Assembly: GCF_040869045.1 (NCBI RefSeq)
Contig: NC_090324.1
Coordinates: 52,853,346-52,917,345 of the forward strand
DNA length: 64,000 bases
Reading direction: 5' to 3'
DNA from: Eurosta solidaginis
Taxonomy: Eukaryota > Arthropoda > Insecta > Diptera > Tephritidae
Shown here in pieces: positions 1 through 10,979 of this stretch (positions within the stretch are counted from its first letter, which is position 1; every line of letters starts with the position of its first letter). The notes beneath the pieces were generated by a model that was given only the letters and a program-made list of their open reading frames with translations, was not told the DNA's origin and searched no databases. The position numbers were made by a program, and so were the translations under genes.

Positions 1-122
1 TCAGCATTAATTATCAAATGCACACTTATGTGTTGATGAATATTTAGACTATTTTTGTAGCAGGTTAGCATATTAGACTGATTTAAATATTTGGGATTAA
101 ATTGTTGGCTGTTTACACTACA
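1..122 (-). repeat. 3' LTR of gypsy-1 (partial, cut by window edge)
   Basis: On the minus strand the LTR starts at 122 with TGTAGTGTAAACAGCC and runs off the window. Positions 1-122 match 8547-8664 with only scattered differences, which identifies the pair as LTRs of one element. Confidence 0.85.
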
Positions 123-137
123 TCTCCCTTTTTTTTT
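123..137 (-). promoter_or_regulatory. polypurine tract of gypsy-1
   Basis: The plus strand shows TCTCCC followed by a run of T directly abutting the LTR start. On the element strand this is an A-run then GGGAGA, the expected plus-strand priming site just upstream of a 3' LTR. Confidence 0.7.
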
Positions 138-445
138 CAGAATGCTTATGCATTTGGAGAATGCATGAGCATTCTATTATTATAAATTAATTCTACTTTT
201 GTATTTTATGTTTGTAGGTTGAACTTTTTCTTATTCTTCTAATTTAAGTCTATTTTTGTGTATTTTTATTTTCTTATTATTTATGATATTGCTATCCTCT
301 ATGTTACTGAGATATTTTTGCTTATCCTCATTTCCTATCCTAGATGGGATTAAAGTGTCATTATTTTTATTATTAGTATTTTCTTCTTTATAGGGTGTTA
401 GAGTAAACTTATTATATTCATCGAGTTCTTCTTCCTTATAGCGAA

Positions 446-1879
446 TTAATGTAAAATTGTTGTTTTCATTGAATTTACTACTCTGAAGGGCCCTTTATAT
501 CTATTATCTAACTTATGTCCTGATTCATTTTTTACTAGCACTACATCTCCTATATTTATTTCCTTATAGTGAATATTTTTATCATAACTAATCTTTTGTT
601 TTTCTTTAGCCTCTTTTACTAATTTAAAGGCTTTATCCTGTGCTATTTGTAACCTATATTTAATTTCTTTATCGTAAGCCTCATTCTTGTAAAAATTGGT
701 AAGTCTGGGGTTTTTTGCCAAAGATCAATTCGAATGGACAATAGTTATGGACTGTAGATGGGGTAGTATTGTAACAGTATGCAAAATATTTGAGATATTC
801 ATCCCAGTCATCTTTGTTAATGGATATGTATGAACGCACATATTCATTGAAAGTTCTATGGCTACGTTCAACAGTGCCTAAAGTTTGGTGGTGATACGGC
901 GTAGATGTTTTGTGCTCAATATTGAGAAGTTTACATAGTTCTTCAAACAAGCTTTTTTATATTCAGATCCCATATCCTTTATTATTGTTTTCATACTTCC
1001 ATAAATTAATATGAAATTCTCGAATATGGCTCTGGCTACTGTTTTTGCATGTTTGTTCTGTATAGGAATTGCAACTAAGTATTTAGTCAAATCACATATT
1101 AGAGTGACAGCGTATTCGTTTCCATTTAATGATCGTGGTAAAAGTCCAATTGTATCTATTTGTACTGTTTCGAACGCCTTTGGTGGTTCGAACGCCATTG
1201 GTTCTTTTAGATTTTTATAAATTTTATTTTTATTGCAACTATCGCATTTCTTTATATATTTTCTTATATCATTTTTCATATTTTTCCAGTAATATTTTTG
1301 TCTTATTTTATTAGTTGTACGATTGATTCCTGGGTGGCCACCAATAACAGGATCATCGTTATATTTTTGAAGAATCTTTTTAATTTTATCATTTTCCGTC
1401 ACATGCACAACCTTCGGAGTTAATGCAATAGTTAACTTTTTTAGAACTTTGGTACCTATTTCCTTAAATGTGTCTACTCGAGTATAATTAAACAATTTGT
1501 CTCCTAAGGACAACTGTATTTTCTTCATTCCCAAATTGCCGGCTTTTTCCAAAAGCCTGGTAAATAATTGGCCTAAGTTAATCTTCGCCTCAACAATTTG
1601 ATTTTCTATATTTATTTCACTACAAATTTTCTTTCCTTTTTTGAAATATAATTTCGAAGGATCGAAAATGAGATGGACTAGCCTTTTTACTTCACATTTA
1701 TTAAGCGCTTCGTGTATTATAGGGTTCTCTTTGTGACTTTTCTTCCCTTCATTTCTATTACTGTTATTACTGGAATTCTTTTTAGTTTGCGATCTTGTCG
1801 TGAGTTTCATTATTTTACATGCCTGTACTGACATTTCTTTCAAATCATTGATATCTATTCGTGACAGAGCGTCTGCCAC
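446..1879 (-). pseudogene. gypsy-1 integrase (broken)
   Basis: The reading starts at 1879 and changes frame near 950 and 720. It contains an integrase zinc-binding domain (GGHPGINRT, then CDSCNKNK) and a DDE core: first Asp in VQIDTIG, second in IIKDMGSEYK, Glu in GTVERSHRTFNEYV. The position where the first His of the HHCC motif is normally found reads KYNDDPV, so that His appears to be Asn. The C-terminal GDVVLVKNESGHKLDNRYKG region resembles the SH3-like tail of gypsy integrases. At least two frameshifts make it non-functional. Integrase would insert the cDNA of the element; here it is only a relic. Confidence 0.8.
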
Positions 1880-1949
1880 GTAATTTTCTTTTCCGGCTAT
1901 GTACTACACCCCAAAGTCATACTCTTCCAAATCTAACCTGGTTCTAGTT

Positions 1950-3257
1950 AATTTAGATGAAGGGTTTTTCATATTGAGAATAAATACGTTAAAGGTCGAT
2001 GATCCGTTTTCACTGTGAATTTTCTGCCATAAACATATGGTCTAAAGTATATAATTGCCCAATGTATGGCCGCTAATTCTTTTTCGATCGTGGCTTTGTT
2101 TATTTCGCCCTTTGTAAATGATCTTGAGGCATAGGCAATGGGTAAATTGTTTTCCTTCATATTCTTGGCTTAGCACAGCACCGCAAGCATAACCACTTGC
2201 GTCGGTTGTAATAAAGAACTCTTTATCAAAATTGGGATATTGTAGGATATTCGGACTAACTAATGCATTTTTTAGGTAATTAAAAGATTTCTCGCAGTCG
2301 TCTGTCCAATTGAAAATTACATTTTTCTTACTAAGTATTGTTAGAATCCTGGCGTATACCGCGAAATTTGGTATGAATCTTCTATAATAATTACAAAACT
2401 TTTTGCACATTTTTGGGAGTTGGGTAATTTTGAACAATTTTAAATTTGCTTGGGTCTGGTAAAATTCCAGTACTTGTGCATTTATGTCCATGATAGGTGA
2501 TTTCTTGGCTGAAAAATAGACATTTGTCCGGATGTAATTTTAAATTATATTTTCTGTATGTGGATAAACATCCCGTAAATTTTTAATCATTTGTTTTTCA
2601 GAGCATCCTAATACTACTAAATCGTCCATGTATAAGAATGCTTGTGATGGTTTTAGACCTGCGAATGCCAATGTCATCATCCTCTGGAATAAGTTTGGCG
2701 CTACTTTGAGGCCATAAGGTAATCTCTTGAAACGATAAGTAACGTTGTCTGCTGTAAAGGATGTGATATCTCTTGATTCTGGGCTGAGTTCTATTTGGTG
2801 AAATCCTGACATTAAATCCAGGCATGAGAAATATTTCGCTCTTCCCAATTGATCCAGAATGTCATCTATTCTAGGCAGAGGGAATTTATCAGCTGTTGTT
2901 TTTTTTATTTATTTGTTTGAAATCAATAATTAATCTCCACCTTTTTTCTTCTTTGCTCGGAAGAGATTTTTTTGGTACCAATAAAATAGGGCTGTTGTAC
3001 TCTGAGGTTGATGGTTCAACAATATCATCTTGAATTAGTTTATGTACTTGTTTATTTATTTTATTCTTATGTGCTTGGGGTAGTCTAAAATTTTTAATAT
3101 ACACGGGAGTGTTATCCTTCAGATGCAACTTTTGTTTGTAAAAGTTTTTGTTCGTAATTGGTTCTGTTTCTAATGAGAATATATCAACGAATTCTGAGCA
3201 TAATGTGTTGAGTGATTTACTAGCGAATGGTGGGAAATTTTTATTCAATCTTTCCAA
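1950..3257 (-). pseudogene. gypsy-1 reverse transcriptase and RNase H (broken)
   Basis: Starting at 3257, the fragments show RT fingers (a short KKSLPSKEEKRWRLIIDFKQ stretch), then YFSCLDLMSGFHQIEL and the catalytic box FLYMDDLVVLG (about 2610-2640). RNase H follows (FFITTDASGYACGAVLSQ; KELAAIHWAIIYFRPYVYG; VKTDHRPLTYL). Frame changes occur near 2880, 2545 and 2160 and a stop follows TYLFSI, so the polyprotein cannot be read through. YMDD is intact, but the coding sequence is not. Confidence 0.85.
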
Positions 3258-3357
3258 CTTTTCTTTATTATTAGGTTTAAAGTGAGGTGTATTTTCAATT
3301 ATTACATAATCCTCTAAACTTTCTGTTTTGATGTCATAATCTTGAATGATTGCATTA

Positions 3358-3956
3358 TTATTTGTTGTATTTATTATTCTTATTAAAGCTTGATTTGAGT
3401 TTACTATCTACAAAAATGCCATTAGTCAATTCTTGATAAGGTACTAATAGTTCCTTGTTGTGACTATTGATATGAACCTGTCTAATTACTTCGGCTCTTG
3501 TGGGTATTGTAATGCTATTAATTGTTGGTTTATTTGTCATTTGTATAACTATATCTTCGGGGTAGTCATATGGTCGTAGTATTAGGCTGTCCCCATTTTT
3601 ATTATAATCTAAAATGCAATTATATTTTTTAATGAAGTCGAGTCCCAAATTCCATCACATGGGATTGGGTAATTGTCTTCTACTATGTGAAATTTATGTC
3701 GTATTAAAAGACTATCATCTGTTAGATCTTCTTTTACTGCTCCAAGTGTGCTTGTTATGCCTCGGCCAATACCTTTTAAATCTGTGATGTGTGAGTTAAT
3801 TATTGTGACATTACTGTCAATTTGACCCTTCTTTATTATTGAGATATCCGCTCCTGTATCTATCAGGAACGTCGAAGTTGTAGTATTGGGTAGTATTGGA
3901 ATATATGTAGCTGTTTAGATGCAAGTTGAATGTGCATATTTTATTACCGTTAGAAT
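3358..3956 (-). pseudogene. gypsy-1 aspartic protease and linker (broken)
   Basis: On the minus strand near 3865-3845 the reading FLIDTGADIS is the catalytic motif of a retroviral-type aspartic protease, followed by a GRGITSTLGAV-like flap region. The frame changes before 3648, where MGLDFIKKYNCILDY, the typical GLDFLKKYN C-terminal signature of gypsy proteases, resumes. This would process the Gag-Pol polyprotein; it is broken by at least one frameshift. Confidence 0.75.
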
Positions 3957-4718
3957 TTACTGTTGGAGTGGAGTTTGCTGGTGTTCATGTAGGTTTATAT
4001 TACGGAGATTGCTTGCGTTACTCTCATTAGATGATCTTGACTGACCTCCAAAATTATGTCTTTGTATATTATTATTTTGTTTATTAATATTGTTGTAATA
4101 TCTTCGGTTTTGGTTACTTCGATAATTATTATTTTGGTAGCTTCTTCGGAAGTTACTTCGGTAATTACCTTGCGAGCGCGTCAGGCGTAACACTGTATTT
4201 GGGTTACCCGTGAGTTCAGTACAGCTATTCGTGAATTTTGAAATAGCCTTGTTCATAGATGTGAACGTTCCTGCTTGCATTATCAGTTTTACTCTTTCGT
4301 TAGCCGAGTTCTTACACATGGCTTTTACAGCTGATTGTGTGGCATATTTGGTTGCCACATCAGGTGCAAGACCGTCTGATATGTAAGCACCTTCCAACGA
4401 TTTTGTTAATTTTTCGATTTCGGCAGTGTACTGGTTAGCTGTTTTACTGCGCTGTTGGATGTTTAGTAGTTTTGCCGTCAAAACCTCTACAGATTCATCT
4501 TTAATTGCTGAACTCAACTTTTGCCTTATTGCTAGTATTGAATTTTCAGTGCTCAAAAGGTTTCTAGCTGTTCCCTTGAGCTTTGTGAGTGAGTATCCCT
4601 AATTTGTTCTAGGATATCTAGTGCGTCTAAGACGCTATGTAAGTTCTCATGTTTACCATCAAACTCAGGTAGAATTGACGAAGCCGTGTTTAAGAATTCT
4701 ACTGTGGTTTGAGCCATT
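3957..4718 (-). pseudogene. gypsy-1 gag (broken)
   Basis: The likely gag start is the ATG at 4718-4716 (MAQTTVEFLNTASSILPEF...). It meets a stop after about 54 residues near 4557 and resumes in another frame to 3957. The middle part (LSSAIKDESVEVLTAKLLNI; KYATQSAVKAMCKNSANERV) resembles 412-type gag proteins. The tail is rich in Arg, Asn and Gln with repeated NYRSN-like motifs and no CCHC knuckle, so RNA binding would rest on basic residues. The call rests on position upstream of the protease and on the composition. Confidence 0.65.
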
Positions 4719-4773
4719 TTGTCTTTTCTTGTTTAGTAGTTTGGCGTCTCTGTTAAAATTTCTTTTGGTTCCT

Positions 4774-6812
4774 GTTTTTATACTCAGTTGAGCAGAGCTC
4801 ACAGAGTATATTAAGTTTGATTGGATAACGGTTGGTTGTACATATATAAAGGAATCGAGATAGATATAGACTGCCATATATCAAAATAATCAGGATCGAA
4901 AAAAAATTTGATTGAGCCATGTCCGTCCGTCCGTCCGTCCGTCCGTTAACACGATAACTTGAGTAAATTTTGAGGTATCTTGATGAAATTTGGTATGTAG
5001 GTTCCTGATCACTCATCTCAGATCGCTATTTAAAATGAACGATATCGGACTATAACCACGAAAAACCGAAGAAGTGCGATAATTCATTACAGAAGACAGC
5101 TAAAGCGACGAAACTTAGTAGATGAGTTGAACTTATGACGCAGAATAGAAAATTAGTAAAATTTTGGACAATGGGCGTGGCACCGCCCACTTTTAAAAGA
5201 AGGTAATTTAAAATTTTTGCAAGCTGTAATTTGGCAGTCGTTGAAGATATCATGATGAAATTTGGCAGGAACGTTACTCCTATCACTAATAAATAATAAA
5301 AATTAGCAAAATCGGAGAAGGACCACACCCACTTTTAAAAAAAATTTTTTTTAAAGTAAAATTTTAACAAAAAATTTAATATCTTTACAGTATATAAGTA
5401 AATTATGTCAACATTCAACTCCAATAATGATATGGTGCAACAAAATACAAAAATAAAAGAAAATTTCAAAATGGGCGTGGCTCCGCCCTTTTTCATTTAA
5501 TTTGTCTAGGATACTTTTAACGCCATAAGTCGAACAAAAATTAACCAATCCTTTTGAAATTTGGTAGGGGCATAGATTTTATGACGTTAACTCTTTTCTG
5601 TGAAAATGGGCGAAATCGGTTAATGCCACGCCCAGTTTTTATACACAGTCGTCCGTCTGTCCTTCCGCATGGCCGTTAACACGATAACTTGAGCAAAAAT
5701 CGACATATCTTTAATGAACTTAGTTCACGTGCTTACTTGAACTCACTTTATCTTGGTATGAAAAATGAACGAAATCCGACTATGACCACGCCCACTTTTT
5801 CGATATCGAAAATTACAACAAATTAAAAAAATGCCATAATTCTATACCAAATACGAAAAAAGGGATGAAACATGGTAAGGTAATTGGATTGTTTTATTGA
5901 CGCGAAATATAACTTTAGAAAAAACTTTAGAAAATGGTTGTGACACCTACCATATTAAGTAGAAGAAAATGAAAAAGTTCTGCAGGGTGAAATAAAAAAC
6001 CCTTAAAATCTTGACAGGTATTACATATATAAATAAATTAGCGGTATCCAACAGATGATGTTCTGGGTCACCCTGGTCCACATTTTGGTCGATATCTGGA
6101 AAACGCCTTCACACCACTCCCTTTTAAAACTCTCATTAACACCTTTCATTTGATACCCATATTGTACAAACAAATTCTAGGGTCACCCCTGGTCCACCTT
6201 TATGGCGATATCTCGAAAATGCGAGCACCTATACAACAACCACCACTCCCTTTTAAAACCCTCATTAATACCTTTAATTTGATACCCATATCGTACAAAC
6301 ACATTCTAGAGTCACCCCTGGTACACCTATATGGCGATATTTCGAAACGGCATCCACCTATAGAACTAAGGCCCACTCCCTTTTAAAATACTCATTAACA
6401 CCATTCGTTTGATGCCCATATTGTACAAACAAATTCTAGGGTCGCCCCTGGTCCACCTTTGTGGCGATATCTCGAAACGGCGTCCACCTATGGAACTAAG
6501 GATTACTCCCTTTTAAAATACTCATTAACACCTTTCATTTGATACCCATATCGTACAAACGCAATCTAGAGTCAACCCTGATCCACCTTTATGGCTATAT
6601 CCCTAAATGGCGTCCACCTATAGAACTATGGCCCACTCCCTCATAAAATTCTCTTTAATGCCTTTCATTTGATACACATTTCATACAAACACATTCCAGG
6701 GTTTCCCTCGGTTCATTTTCCTACATGGTTATTTTCCCTTATGTTGTCACCATAGCTCTCAACTGAGTATGTAATGTTCGGTTACACCCGAACTTAACCT
6801 TCCTTACTTGTT
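4774..6812 (+). mobile_element. dispersed 2-kb fly repeat (T element) inserted between gypsy-1 leader ORF and gag
   Basis: A non-coding unit runs from TACTCAGTTGAGCAGAGCTC at about 4780 to the hairpin GTTCGGTTACACCCGAAC and CCTTACTTGTT at about 6812. It includes a GTCC microsatellite (about 4920-4946), repeated blocks of the type GGGCGTGGC...CCGCCC, and a minisatellite near its end. Inverted copies lie at 42863-45475 and 56037-57939. It has no protein-coding capacity. The hairpin near one end is reminiscent of Helitrons, but I see no CTRR terminus, so the class is left open. Confidence 0.75.
6060..6730 (+). repeat. 130-bp minisatellite inside the T element
   Basis: About five imperfect units of roughly 130 bp, each with TTGATACCCATATCGTACAA, TCTAGAGTCACCCC, GTCCACCTTTATGGCGATAT and CACTCCCTTTTAAAA. 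The same unit is arrayed in reverse orientation at 42955-45180 and 56150-57060. Confidence 0.85.
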
Positions 6813-7130
6813 CTTTTTCTTTTTGTTCTACGTCTGGATCCTCTTCTAAGTCGGATGCTGATTCCAGAAGGAATGTGCTATAGTCTATTTCTTACTTGAA
6901 ACTCTTTGGTACTATGAATTCTATATCATATCGTGCCAGTGAGGATATAAATTTGTCTCTAATGCTGGAAAAAATTTTATATGCTTGGTCTTTTCGATTG
7001 CCGTCGAGTTTACCATTTAACTGTTGAATTATTTTTCCTATTTTGTTAAATGCTTCAACTATTATTTTAAGATCGTTTTTTCTTCTATGAGTAGTTTAAC
7101 GATATCTTCCCATTTGCCCATTGGGGATGG
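6813..7130 (-). pseudogene. gypsy-1 leader ORF fragment
   Basis: On the minus strand a degenerate frame begins near 7110 with MGKWEDIVKLL and continues as a lysine/glutamate-rich, probably helical protein (VEAFNKIGKIIQQLNG; AYKIFSSIRDKFISSL), ending in an acidic tail before the T insertion. It lies directly upstream of gag once the T element is ignored. It resembles, from memory, a leader ORF of 412-type elements. One frame change and one stop are visible. Confidence 0.45.
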
Positions 7131-7144
7131 CAGTTAAAATTTAG

Positions 7145-7363
7145 TTAAACCTTATCTAAACCGCCTGCGCGGCTAGCATATCGCTTTTTTAGGAATTTAT
7201 TATGTGTTGAGTAGAGTTTCAGAAACAGATTGATGCAACTTACTACGCAGATTATTAGAAGCATGATTTTGATAGTATCTAGTGCCTCAGTATGATCTAC
7301 TACTTGGACTGAGTTTACAACGTTTGCCGTTGGTTTTTCTATTTTTGATTCTTGGCCTCCCAT
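7145..7363 (-). CDS. small leader protein of gypsy-1: MGGQ start, one membrane segment
   Basis: A 72-residue ORF starts MGGQESK, a good N-myristoylation-type start. It has a hydrophobic segment around residues 32-50 (IMLLIICVVSCINLFL) and then a basic stretch HNKFLKKRYASRAG. It sits between the 5' LTR and gag of the gypsy element. Nothing shows that it is made today. Function is unknown; a membrane-targeted accessory protein is an inference from the Gly2 start and the hydrophobic stretch. Confidence 0.5.
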   Translation of the reverse strand: MGGQESKIEKPTANVVNSVQVVDHTEALDTIKIMLLIICVVSCINLFLKLYSTHNKFLKKRYASRAGGLDKV

Positions 7364-7433
7364 CGTAAAAAATATGAAGACAGGAACATTTTTTTATTTA
7401 TTTTTTTCGTTTATTAAAAATTTTTCCAATATT

Positions 7434-7709
7434 TTAATCTGTTCTTCCCATAAATTTTACTTCCCATCTATATATCTCTTTAGCTGCTGTTGCGAGTGGG
7501 TTCCTAACATTCCATATTGTTGGTTCCCCAGTCATCTCAATAAGTTTACAATGACTTTTCAACCAAATCAGAGTTTTTTCCTCATCTACAATTTTAATTT
7601 CATTTGTAAGGTCCTCAAGTGGGCCTTTTACATAACTTTTAATTTTTCTTGATCTTTCCATAATTTTAAAATCAAAAGTTTTTATAAAAATTGTATTTTT
7701 TTTCAACAA
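7434..7709 (-). CDS. leader ORF of gypsy-1, function unknown
   Basis: A 91-residue ORF (internal start MERSRKIKSYV) upstream of the MGGQ ORF on the element strand. It contains WLKSHCKLIEMTGEPTIWNV and a charged C-terminus. I do not recognise the family. Position between LTR and gag makes it either part of a leader or a degraded part of gag. It overlaps a random ORF on the other strand. Confidence 0.35.
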   Translation of the reverse strand: MLKKNTIFIKTFDFKIMERSRKIKSYVKGPLEDLTNEIKIVDEEKTLIWLKSHCKLIEMTGEPTIWNVRNPLATAAKEIYRWEVKFMGRTD

Positions 7710-7924
7710 CCTAATGTTTACATAGTTGGATTCGGATTTTTATTTTTGTAACTATTTTTCCTTAATTTGGTCAAACTGATTTTGATTTTGTATGCCCTCT
7801 TCTGGGAACATAATTCAATAAGTAGGAGAAAAAAACAATTTTTTACAGCAAAAATATAATTTTTGCTTGTCAATAGGCAGCTGCTAGGTTGCCCGAATAT
7901 TTTCCTGCCTAACAATAATTTTTA

Positions 7925-8664
7925 AATTGTTAAAACTAATCTCATATACGTATTATACTTAATTTGCCAGTTTATTCCTGATGTGGTCAGTTCCTTCCAA
8001 GGTAATATCAATATTTTCACTGGTTATATCCACTGCTCCTGCATTATTTCGATTATAAAGCCCATAAATTATCATAAAAATTGCTAAATGGCGTCATATT
8101 TGAGTGCTCCAAATTGGTCGTATTCACTGCTCCTGCATCAGTTCGATTATAAAGCCCGTAAATTATCGTAAAAATTGCTAAACATCATTTGCTTCTTTTA
8201 CAAGGCTTAGGCTGTAATCAGCCAGTAAAATCCTTGCCAGCTATGAAATTAGGCTAAAAATTCAGCCAGTAGAATCATAGGCAGGATCGCCATATAAAAG
8301 GTTAAAAATGAAAGAAAAGTGTTGAGACGTTGATGAGTTAATTTCGAATGTGTCTTTATTCAAATATATCAGCTTATTTATATTAAATTATTCTAAACAT
8401 ATTCTTACATACATATTTACAAAATATGTACCTACACATCTGTGTTGAGCTGCGACTTCTATGGGAAATGCATACCTTGCAAATTTGCTGGAATTCAAAT
8501 TTGTTTGGTTGTGTGTTGTACACACACCTGTTTTAATGGCTATGTCAGCATTAATTATAAAATGCATATTTATGTGTTGATGAACATTTTAGATTTTTGT
8601 AGCAGGTTAGCATATTCGACTGATTTAAATATTTGGGATTAAATTGTTGGCTGTTTACACTACA
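7925..8664 (-). repeat. 5' LTR of gypsy-1
   Basis: The outer end at 8664 is fixed by identity with the start of the 3' LTR. The inner end is uncertain: the primer-binding site could not be identified with confidence, and 7925 is an estimate from where leader ORFs begin. Within it a stretch beginning CACTGCTCCTGCAT... is repeated about 100 bp apart (8027-8080 and 8127-8180). Confidence 0.6.
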
Positions 8665-8850
8665 GATATGAAAAAAATCATATTTTCTTAAAAATCGGTT
8701 ATAGGGGCGATATATGCTACAGTGGTCCGATCCGGCCGGTTCCGACAAGTGTCTATTCGGACACCTTAATATAACCGCTCACCAAATTTTATCACGAGAT
8801 CTCAAAAATTGAGGGACTAGTTTGCATACAAACAGACAGACGGACAGACG
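8665..8850. repeat. fragment of dispersed repeat related to the 155-bp arrays
   Basis: It contains AAAATCGGTTATAGGGG, GGTCCGATCCGGCCGG and CAAAAATTGAGGGACTAG and closely matches 22770-22947. Both copies are interrupted at the same place by the inverted-terminus elements described next. Confidence 0.7.
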
Positions 8851-10169
8851 CACGGGGGGTATTTGATCAATCTAGCTGGCCAACATAAAAACAGCAACAA
8901 CAAAGTGTTCACTCACTTCATTGTTATGAAAGGAAATATTTGACACTAAATTCACGGTGTTCCGCTCAAAATTACTATGGGTCGGGCCCCCGGTTTCGGA
9001 TGGACCCGGAGTCATTTTTTGGCATTAAATGAGATATGCCAATATGGGTATCAAAAGAAAAGTATGTTACTCCGCATTTCTATTGACATTTTTAAGAAGG
9101 GTTGCCACTTAGGGCTGCCATCACACCTTCTTTTTTATATTTCTTTGTGTATCCACTACCATCTCGGAAACGGCTTGACCGTTTTGAATCAAATTTGGTA
9201 AATCGATATAGTATTACATTTTAAGACTTTTCATCACCTAGGTGTTGCCACTGAGGATGTTTTCACAAGGTTTTATTTAGCTTAACTCTGTGTACCGGCC
9301 GATCGGCCTTTGTGAACGAATTTTGTAATTAAAATTTATTTAACTTCCCGAAAAGCTACAAGCTTGAAACTTGGAATATAGTTAAAAATCCATTGACAAT
9401 GCAATAATAAGAAAAAAACTCCCATAAGTGGCGCATGGGTCGAAATATTTCAACAAATCATAATCATAGCAGCTTAGCGGATATTGTGCAGCTTCATGAA
9501 GTCAACTAGCTTTCGATCCTTCCAGTCAAACCATTACAGTTTTACTGCGGTATTCTGCAACGTGGAAAATTCCAATGCTCCGGGGGTAAGAGAAGGGTGA
9601 TTGCGCCGTGTTGGCGGAGTGCGGCGTGGCAGCAAAAGGCAACAAAAGCACCTGTCGGGGGATCCATAGCGCTGAGCCCAGAACACCTAGGCAAATGGCA
9701 TCGCCCAAGGCAGGAACTTTAAAGAGCAGGCCAGGGGATTCCTGGGGTGTAAACAGCAAGGAGGTATACAATATTTGAAAAAATTACGCTGTCGAAGAAT
9801 GTTGGGATCTAGCCCGTTAGATACAACCATTCTTTGCACGTAACCCACTGACATGAGTGTGACCGTCCTAAAAAGATTCGTTTCGGCACACGAAGCAAAA
9901 CTATTTCTCTGGACATGGGTTGGATTCAAAAACTTCCCGGAAAAAGAGGGTTGGGAGCAATCCCACTGAATTCATCTGCTGAGGGAATAACAATTTGAAA
10001 TGACAGCCCTTGGTCGGGAAAAAACCCCTCATCTCTGCGGTACACAGAACCGACTGTCGTGGCAAGCGGTGAAAGGATGAAATAATATATCTCCATCAAA
10101 TGAGAAATCGTAACAAGTTCCATACATGCAGGCTGTCAGTTGCTTCTCTTTGCGACCCAAATTACTAGA

Positions 10170-10745
10170 CATATATTTGTTACGCCGTAAATGGTTTAAG
10201 CAGATACACCTCATCCGGGAAAAGCTTACTAAGAAACTGCCAAGCGCGTCATGTGTTATCTAAAAGGCACCACTGAAAAGGTTGGTGCACACAAATATGA
10301 CGACGATATAACAGGCTAATGTGAAGCGGATTGGCCTGGAGACATTGACAACCGACGTTCTACCAACAGTTATCCATTCACTTTTCGATTAGCTGATTTA
10401 TTCTGTAATACAAAGAGGCAGAAGATGATTGCACTATCCAGTACAGAAGCGAAGTTCATGTCTATAATAGCGGAAATCCAAAAGTCGATTTGGCTTAAAC
10501 GGTTCGAAGCAGTGTTAGTTCCAAGACATGAGAAGTCTATGACACTGTTCTGCGATAGTAAAAGTGCAATTCAAATAGCAACAAATAACTCGTAATCGCC
10601 ATGAACTAAGTACGTAGACATAAAGACAAAATTCGTCCGTAACTCAATTGAACTCAAGCAAATCCATTTATAGTATTTGTCAACAAGCGAAATGGTTGCA
10701 GACGTCTACAAAACTGGAAACATTTCACTAAAATAATTGGTTTAA
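10170..10745 (+). pseudogene. copia-type RT/RNase H relic
   Basis: Shifting plus-strand frames give the copia signature in order: CYAVNGLSRYTSS (about 10172), a KRVMCYLKGTTEK-like stretch (about 10235-10275), EADWPGDIDNRRSTNSYPF (about 10325), KRQKMIALSSTEAKFM (about 10410-10460), then FCDSKSAIQIATNNS (about 10550). It ends with KYVDIK and a VADVYKTGN-like tail. The second half of the Ty1/copia RNase H is therefore recognisable although stops and frameshifts break it. Upstream integrase and RT parts are too decayed to claim. Confidence 0.75.
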
Positions 10746-10816
10746 ACCTTTTTGTACTTTATCAAGCATAGTATGGAAAATGCATGAGCGAAAAAAAATA
10801 GCCATTCAGGGAGGGT

Positions 10817-10975
10817 GTTGTAGAATTAACGACATTCTTAATACAATTTAGCTACTCATGCGCTTTGTACCAATTATTACAACCCTGTAATAATGCAATC
10901 TACTCATAGATCCAAGAACAAGTGTCAAAAAGAACTACTTCCTTTTTACCACCTTTATATTAAGTCCCTTTCATG
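10817..10975 (+). repeat. possible 3' LTR start of the copia relic
   Basis: Directly after the copia RNase H relic is a purine tract GGGAGGG followed by TGTTGTAGAATTAACG, the expected arrangement of polypurine tract and LTR start. The LTR end is not resolved; the value given is approximate. Confidence 0.5.
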
Positions 10976-10979
10976 TTTG

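Larger units (their letters stand above)
1..8664 (-). mobile_element. 412/mdg1-like Ty3-gypsy LTR retrotransposon, degenerate and interrupted
   Basis: Read on the minus strand, this is a long LTR retrotransposon: 5' LTR near 8664, leader ORFs, gag, protease, RT, RNase H, integrase, polypurine tract and the start of a 3' LTR cut off by the window edge. The two LTR starts (122 and 8664 on the minus strand) share a long near-identical stretch beginning TGTAGTGTAAACAGCC. The order PR-RT-RH-IN is that of Ty3/gypsy. The gag without zinc knuckles and the small leader ORFs recall the 412/mdg1 group (from memory, not searched). Frame changes and stops interrupt every domain, and a 2-kb repeat at 4774-6812 sits between leader ORF and gag, so this is a dead copy. 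Confidence 0.85.

Noticed and set aside
6150..6386. ORF starting MIPILYKQILGSPLVHLYGD and similar frames at 43488-45163 and 56847-57062
   Set aside because: Translations of the 130-bp minisatellite; the frame is open by periodicity and lies on a strand with no other coding sign.
4774..6812. Helitron classification of the T element from its terminal hairpin
   Set aside because: No CTRR end, no TC start and no helicase found; left unclassified.
7434..7652. Plus-strand ORF at 7374-7652
   Set aside because: Antisense to the leader ORF of gypsy-1, phenylalanine/serine-rich from AT-rich composition, no homology sign.
9526..10214. Minus-strand ORFs over the copia relic
   Set aside because: Shadows of the opposite strand, where copia RNase H residues are recognisable.
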